64,000 nt of DNA, from contig OY727093.1 in the NCBI GenBank assembly GCA_963402885.1, forward strand, positions 17,365,036-17,429,035, written 5' to 3'. A program made the translations under genes and the position numbers. The stretch's first letter is position 1, and each line of letters opens with the position of its first letter. The notes under the pieces are model-generated. The model did not search any database and was not told where the DNA came from. It saw only the letters and a list, made by a program, of their open reading frames with translations. This stretch comes from Antedon bifida (lineage: Eukaryota; Echinodermata; Crinoidea; Comatulida; Antedonidae). Shown here one piece after another: positions 57,801-64,000 of this stretch.

Positions 57801-60248
57801 ACCAAAATAACAATAATAATAATAATTTTAATAACATATCTCAAGAAGGTCTTGAATGATGACGAACTACATATGGTCTCACTTCTATTAAAAGACGTCA
57901 AACTGAGTGTACGATGTGGTAGTACAGTAGGTGAATCTTTTACAACCAACATCGGTATTCCACAAGGAGATTGCCTGAGTCCAGTGCTCTTCACTCTTTA
58001 TCTTGCAAGAGCACTGGAACACGATGATGAAAACCAACAACAACCACCACAATCATCATTCTTCATAATGGATCAACAATATGCAGACGACATCGGTTGG
58101 GTGGCAAATTAAAAAACACATGTCGAAGAAGTTAAGAAGACCATACCTAAGAAACTAGAAAGCAGAAACCTAATCATAAACAACACTAAGACAGAAGAAT
58201 ATATAATCAAACGAAAAGGAGACGAATCGTGGAAAAAAATTAAATGTAAATATCTAGGATCGCTAATTGACACAGATAACAATATGAAACGCCGAAAACA
58301 ACTCGCAATATCAGCCTTCAATAACTACAAAGAAATTCTAACAAGCAAAAACTTGGATCACTAGAAGTAAAAATGAGACTATTCAATGTATACGTCCGAA
58401 GCATATTCATGTACAACTCAGAATTATGGACAATAACCAAAAAACAAGAGGACGAAATTGACTGTTTCCTTAGAAAATTATTAAGAAAAATTATAAAAAT
58501 TAAGTGGCCGTATACAATCAGAAATATAGAACTATACAGCAGAACGAAAGAACTAAAATGGTCAAACATAATAATGAAAAGAAAATACAAATGGACCGGA
58601 CATATGCTAAGGCTTCCGATGGACACTCCAGCCAAATTAGCGTTGACAGAATCCATTAGAAAAGTTAAAAGACCAGTTGGCAGACCAAAAACTACCTGGA
58701 TAGGAAACATAAAGAAAGAACTCAAAAAAGCAAATATATCGATCGCAAAGTTAATGACAGACCATCAGACCACTGAAAGAGAGTCATGGAAACGATTAGC
58801 GTACGCAATGTCTACCCAAGACGAATAGCGTAACGGATGATGATGATAATATAATAATAACCAAGCATGCAGTCAAAAAGTCGCTATGTCACGAACAAAT
58901 GACCAACTGTGTTAATAACTCGACTTATTTTATATTTTAAAAAAAACTATGCCTGTATTTTTTCAGACCATTATTTAACAATTTCAATCCTCATCATCTA
59001 AGAAGGCATGTGGTTCTTTAGATTTTTTAGAGATGCAACAAGATCAAGAGGTTTAATAATAAGAAAGAATGTTCCTGGAAACGGCAATTGTTTTTTCTAT
59101 TACATACAAGATCAGTTTGTACTAGTTTTAAATATAATTGTATATAATTACATTGATTATGATATTGCTATAGACATATGGTATATTATGCAGTTGTTAT
59201 AATTTACTTTAAATTCTTGTATGTTGTGATACCTAAAACAAAAAAGTTTGTGTGCCGTGTCAGGACAACATATATCGTGGACAAAGACAAAATAGTGGAC
59301 TAAAATTGACAATTTTGATGTGCTCAGAAATCAATTGAAACGACCTATACATTACTACTTGGCTTCCTTCTCCTCTCTCGCAAAGTATCATTTTTGTATA
59401 CGCCGTTGTTGACTGTACTTATAGTATCGACGTTACGCTCTCATACAGACTGTACTATTTATAATGATGAAATAAATGTCGGCAATTAAGAATTATACTA
59501 ATATAACCAAACATAATACTTCTTTAATTACTGCACCCAAGTATTAATCTTGATATGAATTTACGTAAGGGAAAATTTCGGTAAATCGCACCTATATAAG
59601 GCCGTGTTTCCGCAGCCAAAACAAAATTATCGGTTAATTTAACAAATATTACTAAACAACCAGATGCCCAATAACAACGCACAATTTGTCCTTCAGGTCA
59701 AAATGTTAAAAATTATCCCATTTATCCGATAATTATCTGATTTTGAAGGAGATAATTATCGGTTAATTTTCTCGAGAAGTATCGGTTACACTCCGTTTCC
59801 ACAGGCAGTTTAATTATCGGTACATTTTTATCGGTACATTTTTGGCTGCGGAAACATGCCGGCCTAACTTTTAGAATTTTTACTCAATTAGAAAGTTACT
59901 TCCGGTACTGATTTTTAACACCTAATGAAAACCAGTATACTAAATCGGATTGAAAACAGAAAAAAATTGCAAAGGATATGATTTCAGTAACACTGGGGAA
60001 AAAACAAACTTTTATCAATTTTCCAGCCTTATCTGCATGTGTAGCATTTGACAAAAGTAAAAAAACGGTTAACCCATAATACCATCTACTAGCCTAATTG
60101 TACTATTATTCATCGATTCATCGCTTACCTGATTGTGGTAAATATCTGGGTTTGGCTGAGGCTTAGCCACTGTAGAATAACTGTATCGAGCATATCTTCC
60201 TAAATTCTGCCTGAAACTTAGACCAATTAATCTCGCTGATGACAACAT
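33862..60248 (-). CDS. ALDH2: mitochondrial aldehyde dehydrogenase (ALDH2-type), 14 coding exons
   Basis: NAD-dependent aldehyde dehydrogenase that oxidises acetaldehyde and other aldehydes to carboxylates in the mitochondrial matrix. The coding joins, 5' to 3', are 60248-60129, 56305-56201, 50808-50668, 46476-46397, 42744-42695, 42036-41975, 41625-41497, 40991-40878, 37710-37608, 36546-36362, 36070-35906, 35395-35238, 34521-34407 and 33894-33862. Every intron is GT-AG and phases match, giving 519 residues plus TAA (human ALDH2 has 517). The first 30 residues are rich in Arg/Ser without acids, a typical presequence. Using mature human numbering (+19 here), the family residues are all present: Asn169, Lys192, Gly245, Glu268, Cys302 in GQCCCAGSR, Glu399 and Glu487. 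The CCC triplet and the presequence favour ALDH2 over cytosolic ALDH1A. An in-frame TAG (60264-60266) upstream supports the ATG. The introns are full of transposons, but the gene looks functional. Confidence 0.96.
34407..34521 (-). CDS. ALDH2: ALDH2 exon 13 (residues 471-509)
   Basis: [20 protein letters not shown] then [18 protein letters not shown]. Glu506 aligns with human Glu487, the residue altered in the ALDH2*2 variant; here it is the active-type Glu. Confidence 0.96.
34522..35237 (-). other. ALDH2 intron 12 with a dispersed repeat
   Basis: Contains at about 35002-35145 a repeat (TTCTGGTGGTACAAGTCTTC, AATAAAGACT..., CATCTTTTGAGACAAG) also present at 44269-44415. Otherwise AT-rich without features. 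Confidence 0.6.
35238..35395 (-). CDS. ALDH2: ALDH2 exon 12 (residues 419-471)
   Basis: [20 protein letters not shown] then [20 protein letters not shown] and AGSV. Ends in a split Trp codon (TG|G); donor gtaaga. Confidence 0.96.
35906..36070 (-). CDS. ALDH2: ALDH2 exon 11 (residues 364-418)
   Basis: [20 protein letters not shown] then [22 protein letters not shown]. Its last residue is the conserved NAD-ribose-binding Glu (residue 418, Glu399 mature) of the EEIFGPV motif, which crosses the splice junction. Confidence 0.96.
36362..36546 (-). CDS. ALDH2: ALDH2 exon 10 (residues 302-363)
   Basis: [20 protein letters not shown], then [18 protein letters not shown]. The middle Cys of the CCC triplet (residue 321) is the catalytic nucleophile. 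CCC is characteristic of ALDH2. Ends NNEQGPQ, phase 0. Confidence 0.97.
36913..37362. mobile_element. MITE with GGGTTACTATTAGA repeats (ALDH2 intron 9)
   Basis: The left end CGTAAATCTTCTAAT and the right end ATTAGAAGATTTACG are inverted. The interior has at least eight copies of GGGTTACTATTAGA in direct orientation, plus inverted GTAACCC words. Non-coding; TSD not resolved. Confidence 0.7.
37608..37710 (-). CDS. ALDH2: ALDH2 exon 9 (residues 268-302)
   Basis: [20 protein letters not shown] then [14 protein letters not shown]. The Glu of LELGGKSP (residue 287, Glu268 in mature human numbering) is the general base. Ends in a split Leu codon; donor gtgagt. Confidence 0.96.
37738..37880. repeat. 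one-ended copy of the 6472-7090 MITE
   Basis: TTTATCATAATTTACCATAA and TACATTTAAGACAAGGAATG recur in the same order and spacing as at 6966-7015, ending in the degenerate AGGAAAGGTCTT terminus. Confidence 0.75.
37888..37896. repeat. 9-bp target-site duplication CTAAATGCC (left)
   Basis: Exact repeat of 40489-40497 bracketing the element at 37897-40488. Confidence 0.8.
37897..40488. mobile_element. Mutator-like TIR element with CGTACCCA-repeat ends (ALDH2 intron 8)
   Basis: Both ends contain GGTCAACCCGTACCCA in inverted orientation, followed by short tandem runs of (C/T)CGTACCCA separated by linkers such as TTTGGCTTA. There are about 17 copies on the left (37905-38160) and 7 inverted on the right (40350-40480). 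The 9-bp duplication CTAAATGCC fixes the boundaries, and the 9-bp size points to Mutator-like elements. The interior carries a ~200-bp tandem array (38620-39365) and no gene. Size 2592 bp. Confidence 0.85.
38620..39365 (+). repeat. four diverged ~200-bp tandem repeats
   Basis: Each unit contains GTGTTTTTGCTGAC (near 38670, 38880, 39077 and 39267), then AC(G)CATTTATAG, GTCAAAGAGACGACTCAG and ATGATCGTTTTCCATAT. The first two units are most alike and the last two progressively decayed. Confidence 0.8.
40489..40497. repeat. 9-bp target-site duplication CTAAATGCC (right)
   Basis: Partner of 37888-37896. Confidence 0.8.
40878..40991 (-). CDS. ALDH2: ALDH2 exon 8 (residues 230-267)
   Basis: [20 protein letters not shown] then [19 protein letters not shown] holds the glycine of the NAD-binding GxxxxG motif. 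Phase 0; donor gtaagat. Confidence 0.96.
41497..41625 (-). CDS. ALDH2: ALDH2 exon 7 (residues 187-229)
   Basis: [20 protein letters not shown] then [19 protein letters not shown]. Contains the oxyanion-hole Asn (residue 188) and the NAD-binding Lys (residue 211). Phase 0 at both ends. Confidence 0.96.
41975..42036 (-). CDS. ALDH2: ALDH2 exon 6 (residues 166-186)
   Basis: [20 protein letters not shown]: the conserved [18 protein letters not shown] block is split by the next intron. Residue 166 is Asn where vertebrate ALDH2 usually has Asp. Confidence 0.95.
42695..42744 (-). CDS. ALDH2: ALDH2 exon 5 (residues 149-166)
   Basis: [16 protein letters not shown], the class 1/2 signature YYAGWADK.x.GKTIP. 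A small 50-bp exon with split codons at both ends; donor gtaagt. Confidence 0.95.
42867..42903. repeat. hairpin CTAGATGGTAC ... GTACCATCTAG
   Basis: Perfect 11-bp arms around a GCTCGCTTCGCTCGT core. It resembles the 5' terminal hairpins of the Helentron-like elements in this window, so it may be a relic terminus of a third family. Confidence 0.6.
43439..43507 (+). repeat. two-copy direct repeat, 44-bp period
   Basis: AACAGTACCCACACTCACAG is repeated exactly, separated by a T-rich linker. Confidence 0.8.
44269..44415. repeat. dispersed repeat related to 35002-35145
   Basis: GGTTCTGGTGGTAATGAGTC, AATAAAGACT, AACCTAGTA and CATCTTTTGAGACAAG appear in the same order as at 35002-35145. No terminal structure seen; possibly a LINE or SINE 3' fragment. 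Confidence 0.6.
44945..45470 (-). mobile_element. decayed Helentron-like family 1 relic
   Basis: Starts with AATTTAATTCGTCACTTT, half of the 3' hairpin seen at 14640 and 52303. It later contains CAGCAACAACATATT and a stretch ending TATATCTACAACTC, which match the internal repeat units of the 14634-17809 and 52299-56162 elements. Boundaries are approximate. Confidence 0.55.
45530..45730. mobile_element. short hAT-like MITE (CAGGGGTGGATCCA ends)
   Basis: CAGGGGTGGATCCAG at the left and TGAATCCGCCCCTCTG at the right are imperfect inverted termini of the common hAT type (CAG-GGGCGGATCCA). About 200 bp, non-coding; the TSD is not clean. Confidence 0.6.
46397..46476 (-). CDS. ALDH2: ALDH2 exon 4 (residues 123-149)
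   Basis: [20 protein letters not shown] then TIKCYR, with the conserved LETxDNGKP motif. It ends in a split Arg codon (AG|G), phase 2. Confidence 0.95.
47355..48560 (+). repeat. two diverged direct repeats about 930 bp apart
   Basis: AATGTGGTGCACTCATGACC near 48427 recurs as ATGTGGTGCACTCATGACC near 47500. Flanking similarities include CTGGTTTCAAAGG/CTGGTTTCAATGG, AAGGACAA.AGC and AACATGTATTATAAT. The unit is probably a dispersed element present twice. Confidence 0.65.
48836..49140 (-). mobile_element. LINE 3'-end fragment (CR1/L2-like)
   Basis: Minus strand reads [20 protein letters not shown], the typical C terminus of a LINE reverse-transcriptase ORF (R.x.SFLPRAI..WN), ending at EFQR-stop. 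It ends with a simple-repeat tail built of TCTGAA/TTCAGA at 48836-48850. 5'-truncated. Confidence 0.7.
50668..50808 (-). CDS. ALDH2: ALDH2 exon 3 (residues 76-122)
   Basis: [20 protein letters not shown] followed by [20 protein letters not shown]: the conserved helical region of class 1/2 ALDHs (A-F-x-x-G-S-x-W-R). Phase 0 both ends; donor gtaagtc. Confidence 0.95.
51125..52298 (-). mobile_element. CR1-like LINE, 5'-truncated, in ALDH2 intron 2
   Basis: Minus strand encodes, from 52298 down: [33 protein letters not shown] (catalytic YADD), [19 protein letters not shown], then after a frameshift near 51960 [20 protein letters not shown] sequence. It continues to the C-terminal part (51820-51404: [14 protein letters not shown] ... 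[11 protein letters not shown]), the standard order of CR1/jockey-type RTs. The 3' end has an (ACTGAA)-type tail at 51129-51160. The 5' end abuts the Helentron-like element at 52299 exactly. Confidence 0.88.
52897..54209. mobile_element. TA-flanked MITE (CAGTACAGAAAGAAA ends), Tc1/mariner-like
   Basis: The left end CAGTACAGAAAGAAAGTACT and the right end GTAATTTCTTTCTGTACTG are inverted and flanked by TA. The uninterrupted homologous site in the other Helentron copy (near 15213-15222, CGGCCTACGTTATTC) has a single TA, so the TSD is TA. Contains TACGAAG/CTTCGTA-rich subterminal DNA and a 21-bp minisatellite; no transposase. Confidence 0.8.
53964..54133 (+). repeat. 21-bp minisatellite (AACAATACATCGTAGGCTACG)-like, about 8 copies
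   Basis: Units AACAATACATCGTAGG plus CTACG, CTATG, AGAG, CTACA, TTACA or ACAG variants, in direct tandem. Confidence 0.9.
54990..55134 (+). repeat. 21-bp minisatellite, second array, about 7 copies
   Basis: The same array as 53964-54133 but one unit shorter, within the second tandem-duplication unit. Confidence 0.9.
56201..56305 (-). CDS. ALDH2: ALDH2 exon 2 (residues 41-75)
   Basis: [20 protein letters not shown]...EGDK, the N-terminal strand pair of the ALDH fold. Phase 0 at both ends; AG| acceptor and |gtacta donor. It lies about 40 bp downstream (in gene direction) of intron 1 and directly abuts the Helentron-filled intron 2. Confidence 0.95.
56535..57281. mobile_element. hAT-like MITE (CAGTGGCGGACGCAGG ends) in ALDH2 intron 1
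   Basis: The left end CAGTGGCGGACGCAGGGG is mirrored by CCTGCGACCGCCCCTG, and inner CGGGCAACACCCTTAA by TTGGGCAACCCCCTTAA-like sequence. The termini are of hAT type. An exact 8-bp TSD is not seen. Confidence 0.7.
57843..58855 (+). mobile_element. LINE 3' fragment with RT C-terminal domain (ALDH2 intron 1, antisense)
   Basis: Plus strand: [20 protein letters not shown] and [12 protein letters not shown] (catalytic YADD). A stop at 58110-58112 is followed by [18 protein letters not shown] in frame. After a frameshift near 58365 come [47 protein letters not shown] and [13 protein letters not shown] (58828). It ends with a (GATGAT)/(ATAATA) tail at 58837-58860. 5'-truncated; inactive. Confidence 0.88.
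59008..59110 (+). pseudogene. OTU-like cysteine protease fragment
   Basis: Reads [20 protein letters not shown] then IQDQF. The core [11 protein letters not shown] matches the catalytic-Cys motif of OTU-family deubiquitinases (PGDGNC.F.A...Q). Such domains occur in Helentrons and other large transposons as well as host genes. Only this short stretch is recognisable and it soon becomes AT-rich non-coding, so it is a relic if real. Confidence 0.45.
59600..59864. mobile_element. 265-bp PIF/Harbinger-like MITE, copy C (GGCC.TGTTTC ends)
   Basis: GGCCGTGTTTCCGCAGCCAA at the left and TTGGCTGCGGAAACATGCCG plus GCC at the right are inverted, flanked by TAA trinucleotides (59597-59599 and 59865-59867). 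The interior has repeated AATTATCGGTTAATT words. The ends resemble the GGGCCTGTTTCTGCTGC family at 5328. Confidence 0.8.
60129..60248 (-). CDS. ALDH2: ALDH2 exon 1 (residues 1-40, targeting peptide)
   Basis: ATG at 60248-60246 begins [20 protein letters not shown], a basic, Ser/Arg-rich amphipathic presequence. The exon ends NPDIYHNQ with CAG|gtaagc, phase 0. A TTG two codons upstream is in frame, but the ATG is preceded by an in-frame TAG and is the likely start. Confidence 0.93.
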
Positions 60249-60457
60249 TTTCAATAATTTCGTCTAGGCCCTAGTTTAAAATGAACTACGCGAATTAACT
60301 CACTCACTGACTGCAGACGACAGTGCTGTGTTCTATAGGTTTTTTTATCAAGCTGCGTGGCGACTATATACCACACGAATCCAGGCGCAACAAAAGCACA
60401 CAACACGTCACGCCAAAAACAGCCAAGCGTGAAAACAACATGAACATACCAATTTCA
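60249..60457 (-). promoter_or_regulatory. probable ALDH2 5' UTR and promoter region
   Basis: Immediately upstream of the ALDH2 start, with an in-frame TAG at 60264-60266. No TATA box or clear initiator is obvious; transcription start unknown. Confidence 0.3.
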
Positions 60458-60509
60458 TTAATATCGCCCTTTTTAACCTCTTTTAAGAGGTTAAAGAGGG
60501 CGATATTAA
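60458..60509. repeat. 25-bp-arm hairpin upstream of ALDH2
   Basis: TTAATATCGCCCTTTTTAAC and GTTAAAGAGGGCGATATTAA form a nearly perfect inverted repeat around a TTAAGAGG centre, about 210-260 bp upstream of the start codon. Confidence 0.8.
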
Positions 60510-60639
60510 AAGGATGGAAGAGAATTAATAATCAGCGACAAGAAGAATATAGTATATCATTTGTAATACAAATTTATTTTAAAACTCTATGTGGACCTTT
60601 TGCAATTCTGGGTGGGGGATGGGTGTGTACGTACGCACC

Positions 60640-60925
60640 CGTAGCCCTCCTGGTACATTCGTGGTGGTGTTGCCTGTTGGTCTTAGTGACCACTGTCTAA
60701 TTTATTGTACCAGGAAAAATTCAATCTAAAGTTAATAATCATTAAAATTGTAATGATTTAGATATTGCATGGTGCCATTTAAAAAATATTCTGATTGACA
60801 TAATTGACAAAGTCGCACCTATAAAAATAGTTAGAATCAAACATAGCACTGAACCATGGTTCTCCTCTGGCATTTCTGACATTAGGATTAGAAACAAACT
60901 TTTTCCACGCTGCTGCTCTAGCCCG
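60640..60925 (+). mobile_element. LINE fragment (endonuclease C terminus to RT linker)
   Basis: Plus strand: VLPVGLSDHCLIYCTR (the SDH motif at the end of the LINE endonuclease domain) and, after frameshifts, DLDIAWCHLKNILIDIIDKV and HSTEPWFSSGISDIRIRNK. The last ~85 bp recur at 63842-63930. Confidence 0.75.
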
Positions 60926-61215
60926 CTACGTCACAAGAGATAAATCATTCAGATATAAAGCAAGCAGCAGTTATAGTACTAGACACTGACTGACATTTTT
61001 GCGAAAAAGGATTCTCGACTATAATTTATAGGTACCAGCTGCTGGACCTAAAAACGTCTGGGAAAACGAACGACAAATCCCAAAGCATTTCTGGTATTTA
61101 TGAGTCCCATGATATTACTGTATTTCGCTGTCAGATAATCATTGAATTATTATCAAAACAGTCCATTGAAGTTTTTGTTTGTAATAGGATACTTCACACT
61201 TGAAGTATCTAGGCG

Positions 61216-61248
61216 CATGGAACTATAATAATATAAGATAGTTCCATG
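61216..61248. repeat. 11-bp-arm hairpin CATGGAACTAT / ATAGTTCCATG
   Basis: Perfect arms around AATAATATAAG, within a longer imperfect palindrome (CTAGGCGCATGG ... CCATGCTAGGCG). Origin unknown. Confidence 0.7.
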
Positions 61249-61284
61249 CTAGGCGTGATGAAGTGACCCCCAGACTTGACCTTA

Positions 61285-63009
61285 TAGTCAGGTGGCTTAA
61301 CAACAAAAAATGAGGAAATCGTTACACGGTGGACAAAAGCGCCAAATTTGGCATGGAGCTTCGTTGGGACCTACCAATTGATTTTTGCCTAGGAGCCACT
61401 CTGGTCGTAATTTATTTTTCAAGATGGCGGCCAAAATCCAAAATGGCCGCCAATAAATTGGAAAATCACATTTCATTTGTTGCAGAAGTCACATATAGGC
61501 AAATGAACTATCAAAACATAAGTATTCATGGTCATTGAAACATATTTTAGACATGTTGCATGACATGCGTCATTCGTTGTTAAGATGGTCGCCAAAATCC
61601 AACATGGCTGCCAGTAGCCTAAACTGGAATATCATTCTGGTTGCAGAAATCGCATATAGGTATCAAACGAAGTAGGAAAACAAGGAGTAGGTCTAATCAT
61701 GGTCATTGAAACATATTTTAGACATGGTACATAATAATAGGTCACTCGTTGCAAAGAAAAAAAAAATCCAAAATGGCTAGGAAATCACATACAGTATCTG
61801 TGGATGGCAGAAGTAATATGTAAATGAAGTAGCTGTAGTAAATGGTAGAGGTGGTATGTACATTACAAGTAACTGTAAAACAATCTATAACAAAAAGTTA
61901 TAACCAGTTCAGTTTCTGAAACCACATAAAATGTGGTATTTTTGGGAAAATAAAGATTGAGGGCGCTGTTCACATAAGTAAAAGACAAAAGTACACTTTT
62001 TTACCTGTAACTAAATAAGTTTTTGTCAGAATATTTTTTAAATGGTCTTATTTGATAGATAATTACATTTTAGGATTTTTTTACATTTTCATAGAAACTG
62101 TTATTATAAAACATATAAATATATATTTTTCTAACAATTTCTCATAAAAAAACTTTTACGACCACTAGTTTTCGAGATATAGAAATGTGTACTACCAGTA
62201 CAGGTCAAAGGTCAATAACAAGAATCTGGGTCATTTTCTTGGAAAAGTTTGTATTAGACTGAATAGAAACATCCATCTTCTGATTAATTTGAGACCTATT
62301 TAAAGTTTGTCCAACTGTTAGTTACCAAGTTATATGACATGTAGGTCAAAGGTAAAAAATACCGAAAATCATACTTCCGGCCATTTTTTGACAAATGTTT
62401 TCATTAGGACGAATATTAATATGCATCTTCCAAATAATTTGACACTAAAATTATTTAATTTAATGTAAGCATTGCGGAGATATGGTTAGTTTGTTTTCAA
62501 TTGGATTAAAATATTCAAATTGAGGTCAAAGGTCAAAGAAAAACTTTATAAATTTGATAACATGGGTTTTTATAACTAGCATGGTTAAAAAATTCATAAA
62601 ATGCAATGCTTGCACTTTCCTTCTGATTTGCAGACTAAAATACATAAGGAATGGACTATTTGTGAGTTTGTATACGATTATATGTATTTCAATTTCAATG
62701 GCTACCATTTTTATTTTTGGGCGCCATCTTGGAACTCACTTTATATAATATTTCTTGAATCGGTTTTACTGACCTCAGAAATTCTTGATTCAGTACATTA
62801 TTTGTCTATTTGTAATTTTTACAGCCAGAGATATATGATATACCAATTTACTGGCAGCCATTTTGGATTTTGGCCGCCATCTTGGAAAATCGGAAGCTGA
62901 TCGGGTGGCTCCTAGGTAAAAATCAATTAGTACGTCTAAAAGAAGCCGCATGCAAAATTTGGTGCTTTTGTCCACTGTGTAACGTTTTTGTCGCTAAGCC
63001 ACCTGACTA
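61285..63009. mobile_element. 1.7-kb element with ~200-bp TIRs and TTA duplication
   Basis: The left TAGTCAGGTGGCTTA and right TAAGCCACCTGACTA termini continue as inverted sequence for about 200 bp (GTTACAC.GTGGACAAAAGC, AATTGATTTTT.CCTAGGAGCC, AAGATGGCGGCCAAAATCCA). The flanks are TTA on both sides (61282-61284 and 63010-63012), as in PIF/Harbinger. The interior has no transposase but contains diverged ~140-180-bp repeats bearing AGGTCAAAGGTCA. Confidence 0.85.
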
Positions 63010-63012
63010 TTA

Positions 63013-63430
63013 GCAATAACAATAAGCGAGCAGCGTTTTTTGTAAGAAATATCTTGTTTATAAATATCATTATTATTCTTTCTAAAAGAATATAAGTATT
63101 TATCTCGTTGATGAAAATTATTTAAAATCTCTTTACTCTTCCAAGGATCTGAGTGACATTTTAAGCGGATTTCTTTAATGGGAGCAATTTCATCAATAAC
63201 TTTCAGAAATAAACGGTTAAGTTCTTCCCATGCATGATATACATCAGTGCTATTGACAATATCAGCCCAGTCAATTCTGACAGTTTATTAAAACGTCTTT
63301 ACTATAATGTCGGGTAGATCGAATTTTAATTGTACTGTGAGCATTGGACTTAAATCTAGAGACTTTCTTAGTACAATATATAGCAAGATGATTACTGATG
63401 CCTATATTAAGTGTACCAGTTTGTTTTTTT
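63013..63430 (-). mobile_element. LINE fragment (endonuclease-RT linker)
   Basis: Minus strand: LNIGISNHLAIYCTKKVSRF, then KIRSTRHYSKDVLINC, and in another frame DWADIVNSTDVYHAWEELNR, LKVIDEIAPIKEIRLKCHSD and PWKSKEILNNF. This is the conserved stretch between the LINE endonuclease and RT domains. It is frameshifted and truncated at 63013 by the neighbouring element. Confidence 0.8.
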
Positions 63431-63838
63431 GTTTGTTTTATTCAGTACAATCAACATGCCAAGGATTACCCATAAAGCTAAAAAAGCTTATTTCCAATGG
63501 GGTCCTTATAACAAAAACATAGAAAAAAATTCACAAAATATAACAAAAAGTGAATAAATGTAAACGAATTTGTTTGGAAACAACGTAAAAGGTATAACAT
63601 TTTAGTCAGTATCAAAAATGAATTATTGCACAAAAGGAGATACCAGGTCAGAAGCAATATCACAAAAATAATTATTGAAATGATTAGATATAGTACAAGT
63701 ATTAAAACATTTATTGCCGTCGATATTTATGCACAAATTTGAATTCTCATTTATTTTAGTACTTTTAGTAAAAAAACTTAATTTAATTTAAGTTTAAAAA
63801 CCAATTCTCTTTAGGTGTTTTATTACATTTTTGTTCTC
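63431..63838. other. unassigned AT-rich sequence
   Basis: No supported gene or repeat boundary. Confidence 0.4.
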
Positions 63839-64000
63839 TTTGCTATAAAAATAGTTAGAATCAAACATAGCACTGAACCATGGTTCTCCTCTGGCATTTC
63901 TGACATTAGGATTAGAAACAAACTTTTTTTAACGAGAAATAAAATCCAACGTAATGTTAAAATAGCTAAATCTAATTATTATCTTAACAAAATCGAAGAG
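63839..64000 (+). mobile_element. second LINE fragment, running off the window
   Basis: IKIVRIKHSTEPWFSSGISD then KLFLTRNKIQRNVKIAKSNY and LNKIEE, continuous in frame to the window end. The first ~85 bp are nearly identical to 60826-60908, so it belongs to the same LINE family, here better preserved. Confidence 0.8.

Noticed and set aside
58109..58725. Minus-strand frames opposite the LINE
   Set aside because: Shadow frames of the plus-strand RT fragment.
60249..60254. Start of ALDH2 at the TTG two codons upstream
   Set aside because: Animal nuclear genes normally start at ATG; the ATG at 60248 gives a proper presequence.
62526..62975. Overlapping frames on both strands in the TIR element
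   Set aside because: They follow inverted-repeat DNA with no transposase motif.

Overview
This is an AT-rich, intron-containing, transposon-packed animal genomic window. It has no operons or prokaryotic-style gene packing. It holds one intact host gene: a mitochondrial ALDH2-type aldehyde dehydrogenase on the minus strand, in 14 coding exons spread over 33862-60248 (519 aa). Nearly everything else that can be explained is mobile DNA. The families present (Helitron/Helentron-like elements, hAT, Mutator-like and PIF/Harbinger-like elements, CR1-like LINEs) and the large TE-filled introns suggest a marine invertebrate, perhaps a deuterostome such as an echinoderm. That assignment is an inference; the sequence does not prove a species.

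Layout. 1-8547: intergenic DNA with a ~24-bp minisatellite (1575-1990) and three MITEs (2587-3336, 5328-5830, 6472-7090). 8548-19538: a large hAT-type DNA transposon with a multi-exon transposase. The gene is broken by a second element with 7-bp target duplications (13065-18249). That element carries a Helentron-like element (14634-17809), which itself carries a second Helentron-like family (16158-17738), giving four nested levels. 19545-21870: unassigned. 21873-25604: a MITE of the same family as 5328-5830, split by a complete inverted second copy of the 7-bp-TSD element (22574-24535) and by a small element containing a tRNA-like segment (25141-25539). 25622-28229: a foldback, Mutator-like element with an 11-bp target duplication. 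28880-31317: overlapping hAT MITEs and a ~740-bp palindrome. 31895-32620: a dead LINE.

33862-60248: the ALDH2 gene. Its introns carry a 2.6-kb Mutator-like element with a 9-bp TSD (37897-40488), a GGGTTACTATTAG-repeat MITE, LINE fragments, a CR1-like LINE (51125-52298), a 3.9-kb Helentron-like element containing a TA-flanked MITE, minisatellites and a 1-kb tandem duplication (52299-56162), a further LINE (57843-58855), an OTU-like fragment and a small MITE. 60249-64000: gene-upstream DNA with a hairpin, LINE fragments on both strands, and a 1.7-kb TIR element with repeated YY1-like and DR1-like motifs (61285-63009).

How it fits together. The host gene keeps every splice junction in phase and every ALDH catalytic residue, while its introns act as landing pads. 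The two copies of the 7-bp-TSD element are in opposite orientation about 8-11 kb apart. Because each sits in another recognisable repeat, the empty site can be read directly. The most novel items are this unclassified 7-bp-TSD family and the two Helentron-like families that share a layout: 5' terminal hairpin, inverted subterminal motif, and 3' hairpin followed by CTAG.
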